64,000 bases of DNA from Gnetum montanum (Eukaryota > Streptophyta > Gnetopsida > Gnetales > Gnetaceae): positions 84,713 through 148,712 of the forward strand of contig MNCI01036754.1 in the NCBI GenBank assembly GCA_015680685.1, read 5' to 3'. The first letter of the stretch is position 1. The number at the start of each line of letters is the position of its first letter. The notes beneath the pieces are model-generated. The model was not told the origin of the DNA, made no database searches, and saw only the letters and a program-made list of their open reading frames with translations. Below are positions 59,131 to 64,000 of this stretch, one piece after another. Position numbers and translations under genes: made by a program.

Positions 59131-61644
59131 GATTAACCTTCTTGGGGCTAGAGGTTCCATCATGGTAGAAAGGTAATCTTTCAAGCAATGCAACCTATCT
59201 CCTGAGGTCATGGTGCTTAATGACAAGCAATATAACCTAGTTTGTGCAAATCTCTAGGTGGGTTTGTACATTGACCACCAAGAAATGAATGTGAGATGTA
59301 GTTATAAGCTAATCCACCATTATGGGAGGGAATGGTTTTGTTTTACTATGGACTTCATTCCACTCACAAAGGCCTACTAGTGGATGCTAGACAACCTCAT
59401 CCAAAACATGGTTCATGAGGCAGGGACTAACTATGAGGAGTCCCTTTAGGAGAAGAATGATGAATTTGAGGCTTAATCTAAGCACAATGATTTGTTCCAC
59501 TCCTCCTTCTAGTGAACAACCTTTACTTTTGCTCCTCCACAATCCCACCAAGATTTACGAGCCCATTGCAGAAACTTACCTACTAGCCATTTTCAAGGGG
59601 GTAGTGAATGACTTTATCTAGTCTAATTTGTACTACCTTGCCCCATAGTCCTTGAGCCAAAAATTTGCTCAAACAAAAGGTATTCAAGATGTAGCAAAGG
59701 CCATCATGGATCCAGCCTACACAACCTATAAAAATCTACATTCCAAGAAAGACAAAGATAAGGACAAAGGGAAATAGGCAACCATAACTATGGTGATTGT
59801 GGCTAATGAGGCCATGCCAAATAATGCCAACCCAGTAGCCAAGTCATCCAAGGCCCTGAATAATAACAACAAGGAATCTATCCTTGGCATTGTAGTGAAC
59901 ATCTAGCCCACATTGTCATTGGCCATAGCACCAGCTGCCCCAACGCCAAACTTTGAGCACAAGGATCACTCAAAATACACACTGTTGCCCATCAAGCAGT
60001 CAAAGCTCTTAGATCAATTGCTTCATGCTGGATGCATCTAGTACAAGCAACTATCCAAGGATGCTCGCAAGAAGCATGATTGATACTACAAGCTCCTCAA
60101 AAATCGTTGGCCGCACTACATCATCAATGCCATTAGCATTGATGATGATGCAAAACTAGTGTAGGAGATATTTATGGTTCATGTGCCTTCTAGCAATGCT
60201 AGGGCCCCCTCATCATTTAGTTCAAGTATCCCTTTCATTATTAGAGCATCAACTTGGGCACCCATGCCACCCTTTGTGGTTAGGACCCTATAGCGTGTTG
60301 CAGTAGCAACTACCTAAACACCCTTTGTGGTGAGGACATCATAGCATTCAAACTCCACACCTGCCAAGAGTTCAGTGGTGGGCAACACATCAGCCCTTGC
60401 TCACCTAAGATCCCATCTTGTAGCTGACATAAATAGGTCATCAAGATGTCAACTTGGAAGGCCCAATGAGTACCTCATCAATAAAATTCTTAGACATCAC
60501 TAAGAGAAAAGGGCATTAGGCCCACCAAAGCCTATCCCTTTGTTCTCTATCCCAATGGTGCAATCAACCAAAGGAGCCATAACAAGTAACCAATAATGGA
60601 GCACTAAGGCTTGAAAGTAAACAAGGCAAGGAAGGCCCAAATCTCCTCCATGAGAGATTCGCCTTTGGGGATGCATGGAGGAGATGAAGACCAACAACAA
60701 TAAAGAAACATATAGTAACAAGTACTTCCTTGATGCATTGGCCTAGGTCAAGCAAGCTTTGAAATAGAAAACACAATACTAGGCTTGTAAAACCTGATAA
60801 TGACTTCCTCCACACATCATGAAGCACTAGTTTGAATGTTGACCTCTATTCCTATCATGGAGGATATCCCAATGGATGAAAAATTCATCCATGTTGTGAT
60901 GTTTCCTCCTCCCTTACAAGAATTAAGTTCAACATCCCTGGTGTTTCATGATGAGGTGATAAAGGTGGACCTTGGGAAGGATCAAGTTATTACTGTATCA
61001 ATGCTTATTACCATCTACATGGGGAAATGTAGAATCTGTATGGTGCATGTTGACAACGAGGTGATAGCTAATGTCATCTTGTACACAATTTTCAATAAGT
61101 TGGGTCTCACTGATCAAATTAAATCAACAAAGATGACATGCCTAAAATCCTTCAATGGGTCATGTGTTGTCATAAAGGAAATAGTTACAATAGCTTTTAT
61201 GGTAGGGGAGAAATTCCCCACTACTATTGAATTCATTATGATTGAGGAGATTCCAAGTTTCAACCTCATCTTGGATAGGCCTTGGCTAGCCCAACTATGG
61301 GTCGTCTCCTCCCCTATTCACCAAGAAATCTACCTTCTATATGAAGGTGGTGAGGACATCATCCATAGTGACAATGCAGCCTCTTTGACCATAAACAACA
61401 TTGACATTGGTTAGAGGTGGAGTTCCTCAATGATGTGCCTCGTATGAAGGATGAGGGTGAAACAACGTTTGAGGCAAGCTAACCTAAGGAACCAATGGGA
61501 GCCCCTAACCTCCCAGAGGAAGATTTTTGGATAGAACTACCCTTTGACATAGTTGACGAAGGTCAAGGCAAGTACCATATCATATCATCTAGGCCCTATG
61601 CATCCCCTAACCCCAATCAGATTAGGAAACAAGTGTGTGACTAA
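59131..61644 (+). pseudogene. gag-protease, copy D
   Basis: N-terminal part (QYNLVCANL, GREWFCFTMDFIPLTKAY) matches copy C gag at 22,990-23,160. The linker and first half of capsid are missing: from ~59,510 it resumes at KIYEPIAETYLLAIFKGVVN. A lysine-rich region, then the segment with the zinc knuckle is also deleted (~60,110). A proline-rich spacer follows. The protease (~60,930-61,400) reads VHVDNEVIANV, replacing the D-x-G glycine by E, so it is inactive; IEEIPSFNLIL follows. It ends at 61,644. Many TAG/TAA stops. Confidence 0.83.
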
Positions 61645-62449
61645 GGCACTCCCTTAGTCCAATAGGCACTAGGTGCCTACCTAAATCCACTTCCACATGC
61701 TTTGCTTGTTTTTGTTTCACTTACATCTTATGTTTAGCTTGGTTGATTGCATTTTACATTCTTTGCCTGCATTCTGCATGTATTTATTTTGTTTGTGAAT
61801 TTTCACTTAGTTTTCATTTTCTCTTGCTTGCCTTTCGGCACTTAGTTTACACATAAAATCACTAAAATGCATAAAAATCATAAAATCTAAAAATTACAAA
61901 AATACCATGGCTCGAAAAGTCCGTAAACTAGCAACATTTTCTAACATAATATTGTGGCCTGAAAGGGACTTAAACTATCATATGATCCACCATGGCCTAA
62001 AATTGGCAATCTCCTTTACATTGCATGGCCTGAAAAGGCCTTAAACTAGTAGATGGCCCACCATGACCATAAACTAGCAACTCACAGCCTAGAATGACCT
62101 TAAACTATCAAGACACTTTTTCCCCTTCAAACATATAGTCCCAAATGGCCCTTGAACTACCACGAGGACCTGGAATAGCCTAAAACTATCAACACACTCT
62201 CTATACACATGGCCCAAAATGGCCCAAAACTAGCAATCGCTATGGTCTAGTATCAATCCATCACATTATTAGCATCAAACACATAATAACTGAATGCAAG
62301 AGTCTACTCATTAATACACTCCATATACCAAAAAGAAATGTATTACATCTCATAAAAATAATGGTAAATCGCATAAAAATTTGCACCATACAACAAAATA
62401 TACAAAAGAATGCAAAAATGCCCAACAACAGGCCTACATTAGGATCTAC
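61645..62449 (+). repeat. Post-protease boundary repeats, D
   Basis: 61,905-62,245: about nine drifting units such as GGCCTGAAAAGGCCTTAAAC. 61,645-61,900 is T-rich, 62,245-62,449 A-rich; no gene in either. Confidence 0.75.
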
Positions 62450-64000
62450 TCAACCAATGGTACTAGGTAGGGGTGGAGGTCTCTCTTCCTCTGCTATGCC
62501 ACTAGGGCCTACAGCATCACCTAGTGCCTACTAACAACACAATAACAACAAAATAGCAAACCTATAAGCATATGTATAATATACAAACTACATAGAAATA
62601 TGAGAACTAACCTGAGAGGGTTCGGCATTGGCCATGTCTAGGGGCAAACTATCAAGGCCCTCCTCTAAGCATTGGAGGATCTCTACCTCAGATAGCTACA
62701 TCTAGTCCTCTTGGCCAAAGTCAATTCCCTCAAGGGTCTTGCCTTCATCCACAATGTTCCATGCAGGCAGTTGCATAGAAAATGTGGTAGACGAAGTCTT
62801 CCCTAAGGGTGTAACAATCTCTCTCTCTAGGGAGTCACTAACCACTATGTGACGAGCAAATATTTTGAAGGTCCATTTCTTTCCAATTGCCTCAAGGAAC
62901 ATCTCTAAGCTACAGAATTGGACAAACTCTTCTTTGAGCTACTGCACATAAGAGTCTCACTTGTGCTTATAGTGGTGTTTGTGGTTTTTCTATGTTTTCC
63001 TCCACTCACACACCTTTGGGCTGAAATTTTTTCAATATTGATTCTTAAGGATGAGTAGATCCATATGTAGCCTCTACTCAATTAGCTACTAGGTAACTTC
63101 ATTCTTGCCCTAGATTGCTGACTAGTACCTAGCATATTTGATCTCTATAGTACACTAGGTACTATCCCCCTATGATTGAGCTACAAGAAAATCATATCTA
63201 GACTAAAGGCCCTTAACCTTTGAGTCCTAGCTTGCCACTCTCTCTTGAAGTTTGTGCATGCATTTTCATAGGTGCTCATTCAAGCACCTAAAAATCCATA
63301 ATGCTTTCATATAGGAAAGCATGCACTTGCTAGTGTCCTTGTACACACAGTAAGGCACTTGCTCTACTTTAAGAGGGTACTCGAGAATGGAATTCACTTT
63401 AGCCACTCAATTTGGATCCCAATGAAGCTTAGAACCTATTGGTATACAATAAGAAAAATAACATTAGTCATAGAATTAGTACTCAAATTAGTAAAATAAC
63501 ATAAGGAAGACAATATCACATGCATACCGAGCTCGAGATTTGCTTATTATTGGCAATCTACCATATCCTCAACAATGCCTTCCATAAAGGAAAACTTGTC
63601 CAATATTTCTACCCACAACATCATGTCATACATAGGCATAGATGATGGACTACTAGCAGGTACATCTGAGGCTACAACTAAACATTCAAAGATGTAAGAG
63701 CAAAAACATATGGTAATACAAGGCACATACCTGGCAAGCCCTCAAGTGTAAGAGTAAGGGGGTCTTCCAAATGCATGCCATCAAAGAGATGGTCAAAATC
63801 ACCATTGTTGGGTTGGAATAGCCCCTCCTCCAATGATTAGAGGATCACTAGATCCTCTTGTAGCTTCCTCCTATGGGCTTCCTCTTTTGTAATAGGAAGA
63901 GGTGGCACTTCTACTACTATTTCTATTGTTGCTTCGACAATGCTCTTGCCTAATTCACAAACATAACATTTTAGCATTAGCATAACATAGTAAAAAAACA
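62450..64000 (-). pseudogene. Antisense gene, copy D, exons 5-8 (continues off the right edge)
   Basis: Exon 8 62,527-62,450 (78 bp, ending PSTIG), exon 7 63,435-62,612 (824 bp), exon 6 63,665-63,528 (138 bp), exon 5 63,949-63,731 (219 bp). These lengths are identical or phase-equal to A0 and A1, and each intron is GT-AG. Exon 7 has GSKLHWDP, a heptad-rich LNEHLWKCMHKLQERV and PAWNIVDEGKTLEGIDFG. Exons 1-4 lie to the right of the window. Stops show it is inactive. Confidence 0.83.

Larger units (their letters stand above)
20760..64000 (+). mobile_element. Element D: outermost nested copy, runs off the right edge
   Basis: Starts TGAAACACCACAAAAATTC at 20,760. Its 5' LTR is interrupted at 21,049 by element C and resumes at 56,997. 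Then follow a primer-binding site (58,562), a T-rich leader, gag-protease (to 61,644), boundary repeats and the antisense gene (exons 8-5 visible). Pol and the 3' LTR would lie beyond the window. Sequence state (low CpG, many stops) and LTR type match A1. Confidence 0.85.

Noticed and set aside
1-64000. Captured host housekeeping gene or tRNA/rRNA gene
   Set aside because: No frame outside the element modules has recognisable domains, and no cloverleaf or rRNA sequence was noticed on reading. The antisense gene is the only non-retroviral gene, and it belongs to the elements.

Overview
The window is nuclear DNA from a land plant, very probably a species with a large, repeat-rich genome. I cannot name the species. 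Every recognisable coding block belongs to one family of giant Ty3/gypsy LTR retrotransposons (about 18 kb each where both ends are visible). No host gene, tRNA, rRNA or CRISPR array was found. The second, archaeal-type RNase H after the ordinary RNase H places the family in or near the Tat/Ogre clade.

Five copies are present. A0 (1 to ~5,880) and A1 (~5,880 to 19,387) are old, CpG-poor fragments fused at a deletion junction. D starts at 20,760 and runs off the right edge. C (21,050-56,991, 5-bp duplication GATAG) is inserted in D's 5' LTR. B (23,988-41,882, minus strand, 5-bp duplication AATAC) is inserted in C's gag gene. The nesting order B in C in D therefore follows from exact duplications, and each split reading frame or LTR resumes on the other side.

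The layout is the same in every copy: LTR, primer-binding site, gag-protease, a block of short repeats, a large gene on the OPPOSITE strand, a second repeat block, RT-RNaseH-archaeal RNaseH-integrase, a third repeat block, noncoding tail, polypurine tract, LTR. The antisense gene has eight exons (about 1,070 codons in B). Its GT-AG introns fall at the same homologous positions in all copies, with intron phases 2-2-1-1-1-1-0, and most exon lengths stay phase-compatible even in badly decayed copies. I do not recognise the protein. Because its introns are on the strand opposite to the genomic RNA, they would survive retrotransposition. It also separates protease from RT by 5-6 kb, so the element must splice its sense RNA (as Ogre does) or make a second mRNA.

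Two regulatory patterns stand out. Each LTR subfamily has its own dense array of a short palindrome upstream of its TATA box (CTATGCTCTAGAGCATAG in A/D, GCGTATACGC in B, GCGTAAT/ATTACGC in C). In B the same array surrounds exon 1 of the antisense gene, which suggests shared control of both transcription units. Separately, a short repeat containing TTAAACTA marks three module boundaries in each element.

All copies are inactivated by stops, frameshifts or active-site losses. Many stops look like CAG-to-TAG or TGG-to-TAG/TGA transitions, as expected for methylated plant DNA. All assignments are from reading the sequence; no database search was possible.
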